Assembly: GCA_030539285.1 (NCBI GenBank)
Contig: JAUNSH010000003.1
Coordinates: forward strand, 43,316 to 107,315
Length of the DNA: 64,000 nt
Direction: 5' to 3'
Source: Eubacteriales bacterium
GTDB lineage: Bacteria; Bacillota; Clostridia; Oscillospirales; Oscillospiraceae
Part shown: one piece after another, positions 32,222 to 41,075 of the stretch
How positions within the stretch are numbered: the first letter of the stretch is position 1
Layout of the letters: the number at the start of each line of letters is the position of its first letter
The notes under the pieces: generated by a model
What the model saw: the letters and a program-made list of their open reading frames with translations, nothing else
Database searches by the model: none
What the model was told of the DNA's origin: nothing
Translations under genes and position numbers: made by a program

Positions 32222-33829
32222 CTACCTCTTCCACTTCTCTGTCAATGCTCGGATTTGCGCCGCCAATTTGGCGTTATCCTTATTGGTGCAGCCCTTGCGG
32301 GTCTTGACAAGGGCCAGCAGGGCTTCCGCCGCCGCAAGAAGGTCGTCATAGACCTGTTTTGCCCGCTGGCTGCCCTTGAAGGCGGCTTCCCGGTTTACCC
32401 GGATGCCCTGGGTGAAGGTCACGAGCCTACCGGTGAGCAGGTCGTATTCCGTGCCGCTGAAAGGGGCTTCCGCGCGGTATCCCAACTCCTTCAGAGTCTT
32501 CTGGAAAGCTTCGCAGCTGTATTCGTCGCCGTGGTTGACAAACACCATTTGGGGCTTTTCAGTGAAGCCACTCAGCCATTGGAGCAATCCGTCCCGGTCG
32601 GCGTGACCGGAGGTACCGTGGAGCGTGGCGATCTCCGCGTTGACAGCAATGTCCTCGCCGAACAGCCGCACGGCTTTGGCCCCGTTTTGCAGCTTTCGGC
32701 CCAGGGATCCCTCCGCCTGATAGCCCACAAACAGGATGATGCTCTCGCTGCGCCACAGATTGTGCTTCAGGTGGTGGCGGATGCGGCCGGCTTCGCACAT
32801 ACCGCTGGCGGACAGAATCACCTTGGGCCGGGCGTCAAAATTCACCGCCTTGGATTCCTCAGAGGAAACCGACAATGTCACACCGTCGAACCAGATGGGG
32901 TTGATGCCCTGGCGGATCACGGCCAGGGTTTCCTCGTCAAAATTCGATTCGTCGCATTGCAGGAAAATGCTGGTGGCCTCCACCGCCAGGGGGGAATTCA
33001 CATACACGGGGAAATAGTCGTGACCCTTGATGAGACCCCGCTGCTTGATCTCCCGGATGGCATAGAGCATCTCCTGGGTCCGGCCCACGGCAAAGGAGGG
33101 AATCACCAGATTGCCGCCCTGATCCAGCGCCCGCTGGATGTAGCCCGCCAGCTCCGATACTACGTCGCCCCGGTCCTTTTCATGGAGCCGGTCGCCGTAG
33201 GTGGATTCGATGACCAGATAGTCTGCCTCCGCCACGGGCTTGGGGTCGTTGATCAGGGGCTGATTGGTGTTGCCCACGTCGCCGCTGAATACGATTTTGC
33301 GGGTTTCCTTGCCCTCGGTGAGCCACAGCTCGATGGAGGCGGAGCCCAGCAGGTGTCCCGCGTCGTTGAGGCGCAGGACGATGCCCTCGGCAACCTGCAA
33401 GATCTCGCCATACCGGCAGGGCCGCAGCAGCCGGATGGCGGCGGCAGCGTCGTTTACAGTGTAAACCGGCTGCACCGGGGGGTGCCCCGCCCGCTCTGCT
33501 TTCCGGGTCTGCCACTGGGCTTCCGATTCCTGAATGTGGGCCGAGTCCATCAGCATGATGCGGCACAGGTCGCAGGTGGCCTCTGTGGCGTAGATGGCCC
33601 CGGAGAAGCCGTCCTTGCAGAGCTTCGGCAGCATACCGGAGTGGTCGATGTGGGCGTGGGTCAGGAACACTGCCTCGATGGCGGCGGGGTTAACAGGCAG
33701 GGGAACATTCTCAAAAATATCCGCACCCTGCTCCATGCCGCAGTCCACCAGATAGTATCGGCTTCCCACCTCCAGCAGCGTGCAGCTGCCGGTGACCTCA
33801 TGGGCCGCGCCGATGAATTGGATCTTCAT
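32222..33829 (-). CDS. MBL-fold, beta-CASP RNA hydrolase
   Basis: This 535-residue metallo-beta-lactamase protein is of the CPSF-73/YsH1 type. Metal ligands are H58, H60, D62 and H63 in T-H-A-H-I-D-H-S-G. N-D-A-G-H-L-L-G-S-A follows, then F-S-G-D-V-G, the beta-CASP domain with P-S-F-A-V-G-R-T-Q-E, S-A-S-G-M-C-E-A-G-R, and the final H-G-T-S-G-H-A-D and F-V-N-H-G-D-E. It is likely an RNA nuclease; RNase J proteins have a different C-terminal extension. GGAGGTCAGGACT lies before the ATG at 33829. Confidence 0.88.
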   Translation of the reverse strand: MKIQFIGAAHEVTGSCTLLEVGSRYYLVDCGMEQGADIFENVPLPVNPAAIEAVFLTHAHIDHSGMLPKLCKDGFSGAIYATEATCDLCRIMLMDSAHIQESEAQWQTRKAERAGHPPVQPVYTVNDAAAAIRLLRPCRYGEILQVAEGIVLRLNDAGHLLGSASIELWLTEGKETRKIVFSGDVGNTNQPLINDPKPVAEADYLVIESTYGDRLHEKDRGDVVSELAGYIQRALDQGGNLVIPSFAVGRTQEMLYAIREIKQRGLIKGHDYFPVYVNSPLAVEATSIFLQCDESNFDEETLAVIRQGINPIWFDGVTLSVSSEESKAVNFDARPKVILSASGMCEAGRIRHHLKHNLWRSESIILFVGYQAEGSLGRKLQNGAKAVRLFGEDIAVNAEIATLHGTSGHADRDGLLQWLSGFTEKPQMVFVNHGDEYSCEAFQKTLKELGYRAEAPFSGTEYDLLTGRLVTFTQGIRVNREAAFKGSQRAKQVYDDLLAAAEALLALVKTRKGCTNKDNAKLAAQIRALTEKWKR

Positions 33830-33869
33830 AGTCCTGACCTCCACGAAAGATTTTTTGAAATGCCGCTGT

Positions 33870-33905
33870 CGCGGACGGGCGGGCCGGTGAGCCGCCCCTA
33901 CAGAC
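33870..33905. repeat. CGTAGGG palindromic repeat, copy 9 (degenerate)
   Basis: Only one worn unit, GGGCGGGCCGGTGAGCCGCCC with end CCCTACAG, remains. Confidence 0.5.
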
Positions 33906-33936
33906 ACTATATCACTATTTTGGGAAAGGGGCAAGG

Positions 33937-34296
33937 TCAGCCCACTACTGCGTCCACGGTTTGGGTCTGCAGAAAATGGATGACCAGCCTGTTCGGCAGG
34001 CACACGATGTCCGTTCCGCTGGCGCAGTAGCCCCGCTTCATGCAGTAGTGGTCGGGGCAGCTGGCTTCTGTGACGGCGATTTTGCCGTTTTCAACGGTGA
34101 TGACGTTGGTGCCGCCGTTTTCGGCGGTGATCGTAAACTGCTGATCTTCTTTCAGATTTACCGTTTTCACCACATTGCCGCCGCTGGAAATTTGAGCAAG
34201 GGCCGCGTCGGGCCGCTGCCGCAGCACAAAAAAGCTCCCGATCAGACTGAGCAGGAACAGCCCGCCCAGCAACAGAATCCATGTTCTCGTCTTCAT
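33937..34296 (-). CDS. NusG domain II-containing membrane-anchored protein
   Basis: The 119-residue protein has one N-terminal membrane helix (about 6-25, W-I-L-L-L-G-G-L-F-L-L-S-L-I-G). An outer beta domain matches NusG domain II, with V-E-N-G-K-I-A-V-T-E-A-S-C-P-D-H-Y-C and C-L-P-N-R-L-V-I. The two Cys groups are typical of this family. Such genes often sit near Rnf or heptaprenyl synthase genes; here it precedes the beta-CASP gene with a gap. Function is unknown. Confidence 0.82.
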   Translation of the reverse strand: MKTRTWILLLGGLFLLSLIGSFFVLRQRPDAALAQISSGGNVVKTVNLKEDQQFTITAENGGTNVITVENGKIAVTEASCPDHYCMKRGYCASGTDIVCLPNRLVIHFLQTQTVDAVVG

Positions 34297-34394
34297 GACA
34301 GGTCACCTCGCCTTCCGGCAGAATTCACAGAAGGATTTCCCGGATAGTATAGCAAAATTGTGGGAAAAACGCAAGAAAAACAGCCAAATACTTC

Positions 34395-34423
34395 TTGACA
34401 ATTTCCACGCTGTCTGGTAAAAT
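34395..34423 (+). promoter_or_regulatory. Promoter of rplU
   Basis: TTGACA (34395-34400), 17 bp, TAAAAT (34418-34423). Confidence 0.75.
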
Positions 34424-34427
34424 AGTC

Positions 34428-34502
34428 AAGCCGCATTGAAGGGGCTTAAGTTGGTGCGCTTTGCATCACGCCTCAAAAGCGAGACTACACAATATAAAGT
34501 AG
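34428..34502 (+). promoter_or_regulatory. Candidate L21 ribosomal-protein leader
   Basis: About 75 nt between promoter and ribosome site contain GGGGCTTAAGTTGGTGCGC, GCATCACGCC and AAAGCGAGAC blocks in the position of the Firmicute L21 leader. I assign it by position and general look; a covariance search would decide. Confidence 0.5.
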
Positions 34503-34511
34503 GTGAAACAA

Positions 34512-34823
34512 ATGAAAGCAGTTATCGTTACCGGTGGCAAGCAGTACACCGTGGCTGAGGGCGACGTCCTGTTCGTCGAGAAGCTGAACGCCGAGGCAGA
34601 GTCCACTGTCAAGTTCGATCAGGTTCTGGCTGTGCTGGATGGTGAGAACACCAAGATCGGCGCTCCTGTCGTGGAGGGTGCCGCTGTGGAGGCCAAGGTC
34701 GTCAAGAACGGCAAGGGCAAGAAGATCGACATCATCCGCTACAAGGCCAAGAAGGGCGAGAAGCGCCACATCGGCCATCGTCAGCCCTACACCAAGGTCG
34801 AGATCACCAAGATCGCTCTGTAA
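34512..34823 (+). CDS. rplU: 50S ribosomal protein L21
   Basis: The 103-residue protein is standard L21: [11 protein letters not shown] at the start, [10 protein letters not shown] in the middle, and [11 protein letters not shown] near the end. The ATG at 34512 is preferred to the GTG at 34503 because TAGGTGA lies ahead. It leads the rplU-prp-rpmA operon; L21 contacts 23S rRNA. Confidence 0.96.
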   Translation: MKAVIVTGGKQYTVAEGDVLFVEKLNAEAESTVKFDQVLAVLDGENTKIGAPVVEGAAVEAKVVKNGKGKKIDIIRYKAKKGEKRHIGHRQPYTKVEITKIAL

Positions 34824-34826
34824 TTT

Positions 34827-35150
34827 ATGACAAGATGCGAATTTTTTACCGAGAATGACCGGATTAACGGATTCAGCATCTCGGGCCACAGCGGTTACGC
34901 GGAAGCGGGCAGCGACATCGTCTGCGCCGCCGTGTCTGCCGCGGTTGCCATGGCGGAGGCCACCATCAACGATGTGTGCGGTGCCAACGCCAAGGTTCGG
35001 GTCAAGGACGAGCAGGCTCGTATCACCCTGACCCTCCCCGCAGTCTGTGACGAGGAGGACACCATCCAGGCAGTGCTTGCCGGTATGCTGGTGTACCTGT
35101 GCTCCCTGCGGGACGACTATCCTGATTATATCGAAGTTTTGGAGGTGTAA
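34827..35150 (+). CDS. prp: Ribosomal-processing cysteine protease Prp
   Basis: Prp removes the N-terminal extension of L27, which is needed for ribosome function in Firmicutes. The 107 residues include [20 protein letters not shown], with catalytic H21 and C33. It lies between rplU and rpmA, with gaps of three and four bases. Its substrate motif is seen in the next gene. Confidence 0.94.
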   Translation: MTRCEFFTENDRINGFSISGHSGYAEAGSDIVCAAVSAAVAMAEATINDVCGANAKVRVKDEQARITLTLPAVCDEEDTIQAVLAGMLVYLCSLRDDYPDYIEVLEV

Positions 35151-35154
35151 CACC

Positions 35155-35436
35155 ATGCTGAAGATTGGTATTCAGTTCTTTGCTCACCACAAGGGCGGCG
35201 GCTCCACCAAGAACGGCCGTGACTCTGAGTCCAAGCGTCTGGGCGTGAAGCGTGCTGACGGTCAGTTCGTGCTGGCTGGCAACATTCTGGTTCGTCAGAG
35301 AGGCACCCACATCCATCCCGGCACCAACGTTGGTATCGGCAAGGATGACACCCTGTTCGCTCTGGTTGACGGTACCGTCAAGTTCGAGCGCAAGGGCAAG
35401 GATCGCCGTCAGTGCTCCGTTTACGCTGAGCAGTAA
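35155..35436 (+). CDS. rpmA: 50S ribosomal protein L27 with Prp-cleaved extension
   Basis: The 93-residue protein starts with the extension [11 protein letters not shown], followed by the normal L27 body ([13 protein letters not shown]). Prp is known to cut within the F-F-A region. [13 protein letters not shown] and L-F-A-L-V-D-G follow. GGAGGTG precedes the ATG. The mature N-terminus reaches the peptidyl-transferase centre. Confidence 0.96.
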   Translation: MLKIGIQFFAHHKGGGSTKNGRDSESKRLGVKRADGQFVLAGNILVRQRGTHIHPGTNVGIGKDDTLFALVDGTVKFERKGKDRRQCSVYAEQ

Positions 35437-35450
35437 GCGCATAAAGACAA

Positions 35451-35484
35451 AGAGCTGCCGCAAACTACCTGCGGCAGCTTTTGT
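35451..35484 (+). terminator. Terminator of rplU-prp-rpmA
   Basis: AGCTGCCGCA-AACTACC-TGCGGCAGCT followed by TTT. Confidence 0.8.
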
Positions 35485-35487
35485 AAT

Positions 35488-35671
35488 TGAAAGTTGACAG
35501 TGGAAAGTTGAAAGTTATGGCCGCGGCCGATGAATCGACAGCAATTTTTGATACTGATTCTTGATTAAAATGTTCAATTTTTGCGAATTAAATATTTTAA
35601 TTGGATATCAGTATGAATCGTCCCGGAGGGACTCCTTAATTTTCAATTTTCAACTTTCCATTTTCAACTAA
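35488..35671. repeat. AAAGTTGA/TCAACTTT inverted repeat flanking an AT-rich core
   Basis: TGAAAGTTGACAGTGGAAAG at the left end faces CTTTCCATTTTCAACT at the right end, about 180 bp in all. The core holds TCCCGGAGGGACTCC. A similar unit occurs at 56096-56312. It fills the gap before obg. Confidence 0.6.
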
Positions 35672-35687
35672 CACCTTGGAGGTTATT

Positions 35688-36962
35688 ATGTTTGTAGATA
35701 AAGTACGCATCACCGTCATCGGCGGCCGGGGCGGTGACGGCGCGGTGGCCTTCCACCGGGAAAAATATGTGGCCTCCGGCGGCCCCGATGGCGGCGACGG
35801 CGGGCATGGCGGCAGCGTGGTGCTCCACGTCAACGACAACCTGTCCACCCTGCTGGACTTCCGCTACAAGCGCAAGTATCAGGCCAGTGCCGGCGTCAAT
35901 GGTATGGGCCGGAAAATGGCGGGCAAGCGGGGGGAAAACCTCATCATCGACGTGCCCCGGGGCACTGTGGTCCGGGACGCGGAAACCAACCAAATCATTG
36001 TGGATATGTCCACCGGCGAGGATTTTGTCATCGCCCGGGGCGGTCGGGGCGGCTGGGGCAACGCCCACTTTGCAACGCCTACCCGACAGGTGCCCCGCTT
36101 TGCCAAGGCGGGCCTGAAGGGGCAGGAGCGGGATGTGATTCTGGAATTAAAGCTCCTTGCGGACGTGGGACTGGTGGGCTTCCCCAACGTGGGAAAATCC
36201 ACCCTGCTGAGTGTCACCTCCAACGCCCGTCCCAAAATCGCCAACTACCACTTTACGACCCTGTTCCCCAACTTGGGCGTCATTTATGTGGAGGAAGGCG
36301 TGTCTTTCGTCATGGCGGATATCCCCGGTATCATCGAGGGTGCGGCAGAGGGGGCTGGCCTTGGTCACGACTTCCTGCGGCACATCGACCGCTGCCGATT
36401 GCTTGTACATGTGGTAGACGTGTCCGGCAGCGAGGGCCGGGACCCGGTGGAGGATTTCCATGCCATCTGTCAGGAGCTGCACAGCTACAGCGTCGACCTG
36501 GGCGACCGGCCCATGATCGTGGCTGCCAACAAGGTCGATCTGCTGCCCCCGGATTCCGACAACTTAGAGCGCCTGCGCAAAGCTGCGGAGGAAGCGGGCT
36601 GCGAGCTGTACGAGATCAGCGCGGGAACCACCCAGGGTACCAAAAACCTCATGCGGGTGGTTGCGCAAAAATTGAGGGAACTGCCTCCCGTGACCATTTA
36701 CGAGCCGGAATATGTGGAGGTGGTGGCTGCCCCCGCCGACCCCACAGCCTTCGAGATCGAGCACTACGGCAGCACCTGGATGGTCACCGGCGAGTGGCTG
36801 TCCCGGCTGGTGGAGAACATCAATTTTGACGATTACGAGGCCCGGAACCACTTTGACAGCCTGCTTCGCAAGGCGGGACTGTTTGCCCGGTTGGAGGAGC
36901 TGGGCATTCAGGATGGGGACACTGTGGACATCTACGATCTGGAATTCGAGTACCAGCGTTAG
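35688..36962 (+). CDS. obg: GTPase Obg (CgtA)
   Basis: Obg is a GTPase for large-subunit assembly and stress response. The 424 residues comprise the Gly-rich OBG fold (1-158), G-F-P-N-V-G-K-S at 164-171, D-I-P-G-I-I-E-G-A, N-K-V-D and a C-terminal OCT domain (about 350-424, ending V-D-I-Y-D-L-E-F). TTGGAGGTTATT precedes the ATG at 35688. It follows the L21-Prp-L27 set, as in most Firmicutes. Confidence 0.96.
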   Translation: MFVDKVRITVIGGRGGDGAVAFHREKYVASGGPDGGDGGHGGSVVLHVNDNLSTLLDFRYKRKYQASAGVNGMGRKMAGKRGENLIIDVPRGTVVRDAETNQIIVDMSTGEDFVIARGGRGGWGNAHFATPTRQVPRFAKAGLKGQERDVILELKLLADVGLVGFPNVGKSTLLSVTSNARPKIANYHFTTLFPNLGVIYVEEGVSFVMADIPGIIEGAAEGAGLGHDFLRHIDRCRLLVHVVDVSGSEGRDPVEDFHAICQELHSYSVDLGDRPMIVAANKVDLLPPDSDNLERLRKAAEEAGCELYEISAGTTQGTKNLMRVVAQKLRELPPVTIYEPEYVEVVAAPADPTAFEIEHYGSTWMVTGEWLSRLVENINFDDYEARNHFDSLLRKAGLFARLEELGIQDGDTVDIYDLEFEYQR

Positions 36963-37022
36963 TACCAAAAAAGCGTCCCGACTTTCGTGTAAAAAGCGAC
37001 GGCGGATTTACCGGAAAAGTGT

Positions 37023-37087
37023 TTGCCATTTTCGACTTTCTTTTGTATAATAACAGGGTCACGATTTTGACCCTGTTATTATTTTTG
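37023..37087 (+). promoter_or_regulatory. Promoter with a hairpin at the transcript start, upstream of the AraC gene
   Basis: TTGCCA (37023-37028), 17 bp, TATAAT (37046-37051). A perfect 13-bp inverted repeat, AATAACAGGGTCA and TGACCCTGTTATT (37049-37080), overlaps the -10 and start site and is followed by ATTTTT. It could be an operator, a 5' hairpin, or the obg terminator. Confidence 0.55.
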
Positions 37088-37100
37088 GGAGGAAGCAGCC

Positions 37101-38252
37101 ATGATCCGCAATTTGAATCAGGTAACCTTTCAGGGCTTTGGCACAGTTCCGCCGGAGCGGAGCCAGAACGCGAAGGGTTTTGATAAATCCGCAGCTGCAA
37201 CCGTACCCCTTTCCCAGGCGGAAGCGGTGATTTGGCAGGCCGCGGTGGACACCTGGGTAGCAAATGGAAACGGTTCCAGCATCCTGTCTGTCAGTGCGGA
37301 CGGGGAGAGCTATCTGGACTTTTATTTGGATAAGCCGGTGCGCATCAAGGCCGGCGTCTACTTCAGCATCAGCCCCTTTACCGGTCCGGCGGATGCCCTG
37401 CTGTACAGCGCCCAGCCTCCGGAGCCCCGGGGCACCCGCAGCGCGGACAGTCTGCGGGTGGATCGGCAGCTTCAGGTGGAGGGCATCTATACCTTCTTCT
37501 ATCAGGAGAAGGAGCAGGGCTTCCTGTTCCCCGGTGAGTCCCACCCCATGGCGGAGCTGACCTATGTGGATCAGGGAGCGCTGCACTCCGTTGCCGATGG
37601 TCAGGATCTGCTGCTCAAGCAGGGGGATCTGGTGATCTACGGGCCGAATCAGTGGCATATGCAGTACGCAGATATCGGCGTGGCCCCCCGGTTCGTGACC
37701 ATGTCCTTCGCCACCCAGGGCACCGATCTCATCCCGCTGCTGAACCGGAAATTCTCCGCCCCGCAGAAGGTGGTGTCGCTGCTTCAGACCATGCTCCATG
37801 AGCAGGAGCGGATGGACGCCTATTCCGGCGACATCATTCTGTGCCAGCTGAACCTGCTGCTGCTGCTTCTGATGCGGGAGATCACCTCCCCCACCGGCGG
37901 CAAGCTCCAGACTGCAAACTCCGTCCATTCGGAGAACGAGATCATCCGGCAGGCCCAGCAGTTCATTTCCTCCCACATCCGGGAGAAGCTGAGCGTGCCC
38001 CTGGTTGCCCGGCAGGTGGACGTCAGCCCCAGCTATCTCACGGCCCTGTTCCACAAGAATCTGCAAATCTCCCCCGGCGAATACATCCGCCGCATTAAAT
38101 TACAGGAAAGCAAGCAGATGATCCGGGAGAACAACCTGAACTTTACGGAGATTGCCGCCGAGCTGCAATATTCCACGGTGCACCATTTCTCCCGGCAGTT
38201 TAAAGAGAAATTCGGCATCACACCCACGGAATACGCAAAATCCGTCAGATAA
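37101..38252 (+). CDS. AraC family transcriptional regulator
   Basis: The 383-residue regulator has a divergent N-terminus, a cupin sensor region around residues 130-210 (P-G-E-S-H-P-M-A-E-L, H-S-V-A-D-G, G-D-L-V-I-Y-G-P-N-Q-W-H), and a two-HTH AraC domain in the last 100 residues (L-S-V-P-L-V-A-R-Q-V-D-V-S-P-S-Y-L-T and F-K-E-K-F-G-I-T-P-T-E-Y). The first 100 residues look like an extra beta domain. Such proteins sense sugars or related ligands. GGAGGAAGCAGCC precedes the ATG. No sugar genes are adjacent. Confidence 0.88.
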   Translation: MIRNLNQVTFQGFGTVPPERSQNAKGFDKSAAATVPLSQAEAVIWQAAVDTWVANGNGSSILSVSADGESYLDFYLDKPVRIKAGVYFSISPFTGPADALLYSAQPPEPRGTRSADSLRVDRQLQVEGIYTFFYQEKEQGFLFPGESHPMAELTYVDQGALHSVADGQDLLLKQGDLVIYGPNQWHMQYADIGVAPRFVTMSFATQGTDLIPLLNRKFSAPQKVVSLLQTMLHEQERMDAYSGDIILCQLNLLLLLLMREITSPTGGKLQTANSVHSENEIIRQAQQFISSHIREKLSVPLVARQVDVSPSYLTALFHKNLQISPGEYIRRIKLQESKQMIRENNLNFTEIAAELQYSTVHHFSRQFKEKFGITPTEYAKSVR

Positions 38253-38259
38253 AATGAAC

Positions 38260-38285
38260 GCCCGGAGGATTTCCTCCGGGCGATT
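38260..38285 (+). terminator. Hairpin after the AraC gene
   Basis: CGCCCGGAGGATTT-CCTCCGGGCG followed by ATTTTGC. It serves both converging genes at best weakly. Confidence 0.5.
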
Positions 38286-38291
38286 TTGCGC

Positions 38292-38927
38292 TCAGTGCAT
38301 CTGGCTGCGGAACATATCGTTACCGTCCATAGCCTGGGTGGCGATGAGGTAGGGCGCGACGATCACATCGTCAATATCGTATTTGTCCACAAATTCCGCC
38401 ATACCGTAGCGCCAGTATTTGCGGTAGTCGATGGCGTAGACATGGTGGTAATTCTGGGTCAGGAAGGGCACATAGCAGTTGCCGAAGGAGTCCTTGATCA
38501 CCAGACAGTTGGGCGCGTCCGGGATGCTCTCGTTGACCACATGGGCCAGAGCGCAGTCGGCGGCCAGGAAGGCGGAATAGCGGGAATTCTGGTTCACGTC
38601 CCCGGCCTTTTCCGCGATCAGAGGCCATTCGGTTCCCTTGGAGCCGTCCGTAAAGTGGGCGTAGAAGGTGATGTCTCCCTGGGGCACATAGCAGTCCAGC
38701 GTATCGGCACGCAGCTTCTTGGGCCAGCGAACCTTGCCGTACAGGGAGCCGGTGAACTTGCCCTGATTCCACAGGGTGAAGGAGTCCAGAGGCGCGGCCT
38801 GCTGGCCGGTAGCTTCGCACATGGCCTCGTAGGCGTAGTAGGCGCCCAGCTGGGTCCTGCACAGTCTGTATCCCAGCAGGGACAGGGAAAAGAAGCCGTA
38901 CAGGAAAATCAAACTGGAAAAGACCAT
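38292..38927 (-). pseudogene. Chimeric ORF: MBOAT (AlgI-like) start fused to DHHW-protein end
   Basis: Residues 1-20 (M-V-F-S-S-L-I-F-L-Y-G-F-F-S) match the start of AlgI-type membrane O-acyltransferases. From about residue 25 the sequence is the C-terminal half of a DHHW/SGNH-like exopolysaccharide acetylation protein: T-Q-L-G-A-Y-Y-A-Y-E-A-M follows where the DHHW motif should be, and K-D-S-F-G-N-C-Y-V-P-F-L is the late conserved site. The two genes are normally neighbours, so a deletion of about 2 kb probably joined them in frame. The DHHW motif and catalytic acyltransferase core are gone. GGAG lies before the ATG. Confidence 0.7.
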
Positions 38928-39087
38928 ATGTTCTACTCCAAACCCCAAAATGATTGCCTGCTGCGCAAACGGCAGCACAATTATTTATTTCACATCAGAA
39001 AATCCGGCAAGTCAACCGCCGCGCGAGGCTTGACCGGTACTTTCCCGCGGGAGCGAAGCCGGCAAAGGACGCCCTGGCCCAAACATC

Positions 39088-39116
39088 TTGATTTTACGAA
39101 AAGAATTCGTTATAAT
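39088..39116 (+). promoter_or_regulatory. Promoter of the peptide cassette
   Basis: TTGATT (39088-39093), 17 bp, TATAAT (39111-39116). No further promoter is seen before 41.9 kb. Confidence 0.7.
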
Positions 39117-39208
39117 GGGACCAAATCCGGGCTGAATTGGGAATTCGCGTTGGCCCGGCGAGGAAGGCGCACCAAAACCGCCGCCCAAGGAAGGAACTTG
39201 TGAACGCT

Positions 39209-40342
39209 ATGACGCGAACAGACGATTATATCATATCCCTGATTCGGGCGGTGATGTGGGAGCGTCCGGTTCCTCCCATTCCGGAGGGGCTGTCCCTGGG
39301 GGAGCTGTTTGATTATTCCAAAAGCCACTCTGTGGAGGCGCTGGTCTTCCGGGGGCTTGCCCAGCTTCCCATCCGCTGCGAAGACCCGGTGTGGAAAGGG
39401 TGGGAAAACAGGGCCAACCAGCTCCTGGCCCAGAGCATTGTCCAGCTGCAGGAAAGGGACGAGCTGACAGACGCGCTGACCCGGGCGGGGATTGCCGTGC
39501 TGCCGGTGAAGGGGTGCTGGCTGAAAGAGCAGTACCCGGATTTGGGCGACCGACAGATGTCGGATCTGGATATGCTGATTCATCCGGCGGACGCGGCTGC
39601 CGCGGAGGAGCTCATTCTCCGCAGGGGCTACCGCAGAGAAGAGGTTCTCTTTCACCACACGATGTACCTGAAACCGCCCTATATGGTGCTGGAGCTGCAC
39701 ACCGCCCTTCTGCCGGATATCGACGAGCATGGGAGCTATTATGCCGACGTCTGGGAGAAGGCGCTGTCTGTGGAGGGCAATCCCCGGCTGTTCCGGCTGC
39801 GCCCGGAGGATGAGTACCTGTTTTATCTGGTGCACCTGAGCAAACATCTGTCCGACGGGGGCAGCGGAATTCGCACCATTCTGGATAACACCGTCTATGC
39901 CCGGTGCCTGCCGGACATGGACAGGGAGTACCTGAAACGGGAACTGAACACGCTGGGACTTTTGGATTTGGCGCGTCAGGTGCGGGAGCTGTCCCGTTGC
40001 TGGTTTGAAACCGGGCAGGCCATTGGGGAGGATTTGCGTCCTCTGGCACAGGCGGTTTGCGAGGCGGGTACATACGGTTCTATGGAAACGCGGACCCGGC
40101 AGCGCATGGAGCGGCTGCGGGAGAAGCACCGAAATCCCATCGCCCTTCTGTGGGCATACGGGATTCCCCGACTGTTCCGCCCCCTGTCCGAGATGAAGCG
40201 GCTCTATCCGATTCTGGAGAAAGCACCCATTCTGCTGCCCGTATTCTGGGTGCGACGAGTGCTGTCGATGATGCTTCTGAATCAGCACGCCTTCTGGCGG
40301 AAGATCAGGCTGATATTTCAGGAGGGTGGAAAACATGGTTAA
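39209..40342 (+). CDS. Nucleotidyltransferase family protein (NTP_transf_5)
   Basis: The 377-residue protein has the minimal nucleotidyltransferase motif R-Q-M-S-D-L-D-M-L-I at 115-124, with D119 and D121 as metal ligands, preceded by L-P-V-K-G-C-W-L. A helical C-terminal half with R-I-F/F-R-P-L and basic residues follows. Relatives occur in lasso-peptide and other RiPP clusters, where they are thought to modify the peptide. A GTG at 39200 is an alternative start closer to AAGGAAC. It overlaps the next gene by eight bases. First gene of a five-gene coupled cassette. Confidence 0.82.
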   Translation: MTRTDDYIISLIRAVMWERPVPPIPEGLSLGELFDYSKSHSVEALVFRGLAQLPIRCEDPVWKGWENRANQLLAQSIVQLQERDELTDALTRAGIAVLPVKGCWLKEQYPDLGDRQMSDLDMLIHPADAAAAEELILRRGYRREEVLFHHTMYLKPPYMVLELHTALLPDIDEHGSYYADVWEKALSVEGNPRLFRLRPEDEYLFYLVHLSKHLSDGGSGIRTILDNTVYARCLPDMDREYLKRELNTLGLLDLARQVRELSRCWFETGQAIGEDLRPLAQAVCEAGTYGSMETRTRQRMERLREKHRNPIALLWAYGIPRLFRPLSEMKRLYPILEKAPILLPVFWVRRVLSMMLLNQHAFWRKIRLIFQEGGKHG

Positions 40343-41075
40343 TTGCCTGCTTGGCGGAATACCCGTGGAATTTGACAACCGCTATCCCGATCTGGAACGG
40401 CTGTGTCGGGGATACGAGACGGCGCTCCCCCCGGAGCTGACCATTCGGGTTTCCGATGAGGAACTGGCAGGGGAGCGGCAGAAGCAGACGGGCGCATTTT
40501 CCGACGGCTATCTGGAAACGGTTTGCTGCTACCGCAAGGCGGCAAATCAGCTGTTGGACAAGGATATTTTTGTGATGCACGGCTCCGTTGTGGCGCTGGA
40601 CGGGGAAGGGTACGCTTTTCTCGCACCCAGCGGTGTGGGAAAAACCACTCAGACCCGGCTGTGGCAGGCGCATTTTGGCAGCCGCCTGCGGGTCATCAAT
40701 GGCGATAAGCCTCTGATCCGCATGGAGCAGGTGGGGTTCCGTGCCTACGGAACGCCGTGGCGGGGCAAGGAAAACATGGGCTGCAACGCCAGCGTGCCCC
40801 TGAAAGCCCTGTTTTTTCTGAACCGAAGCGATACCCCCAGCGTGGTTCCCGCGGACCACGGGCAGATGGTGGACCGGCTGTTCCGTCAGCTGCTGCTGCC
40901 GAAGGAGCCGGAGCGGATGATTCGTCTGCTCACCATGGCGGATAAATTGGTCAGCACCCTGCCGTTTTATGTTCTGAACTGCGATATGACAGAAAACAGC
41001 GTATTATGCGCCTATGAGGCGGTAAAGCAGAAGGCCCCGGGCCAAACGGGAGAAACGAAAGGAAGAACACGATGA
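40335..41075 (+). CDS. HPr kinase/phosphorylase-like ATP-binding protein
   Basis: The 246-residue protein resembles the C-terminal kinase domain of HprK and the kinases of some RiPP clusters: V-M-H-G-S-V-V near 80, the P-loop A-P-S-G-V-G-K-T at 97-104, N-G-D-K-P-L-I with D124, and G-T-P-W-R-G-K. It lacks the N-terminal HprK domain, and no HPr gene is near. In lasso clusters such kinases phosphorylate the precursor tail; that role is only a suggestion here. GGAGGG lies ahead of the ATG. ATGA overlap with the next gene. Confidence 0.8.
   Translation: MVNCLLGGIPVEFDNRYPDLERLCRGYETALPPELTIRVSDEELAGERQKQTGAFSDGYLETVCCYRKAANQLLDKDIFVMHGSVVALDGEGYAFLAPSGVGKTTQTRLWQAHFGSRLRVINGDKPLIRMEQVGFRAYGTPWRGKENMGCNASVPLKALFFLNRSDTPSVVPADHGQMVDRLFRQLLLPKEPERMIRLLTMADKLVSTLPFYVLNCDMTENSVLCAYEAVKQKAPGQTGETKGRTR

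Noticed and set aside
32255-34030. 591-residue plus-strand frame opposite the beta-CASP gene
   Set aside because: Antisense shadow without motifs or ribosome site.
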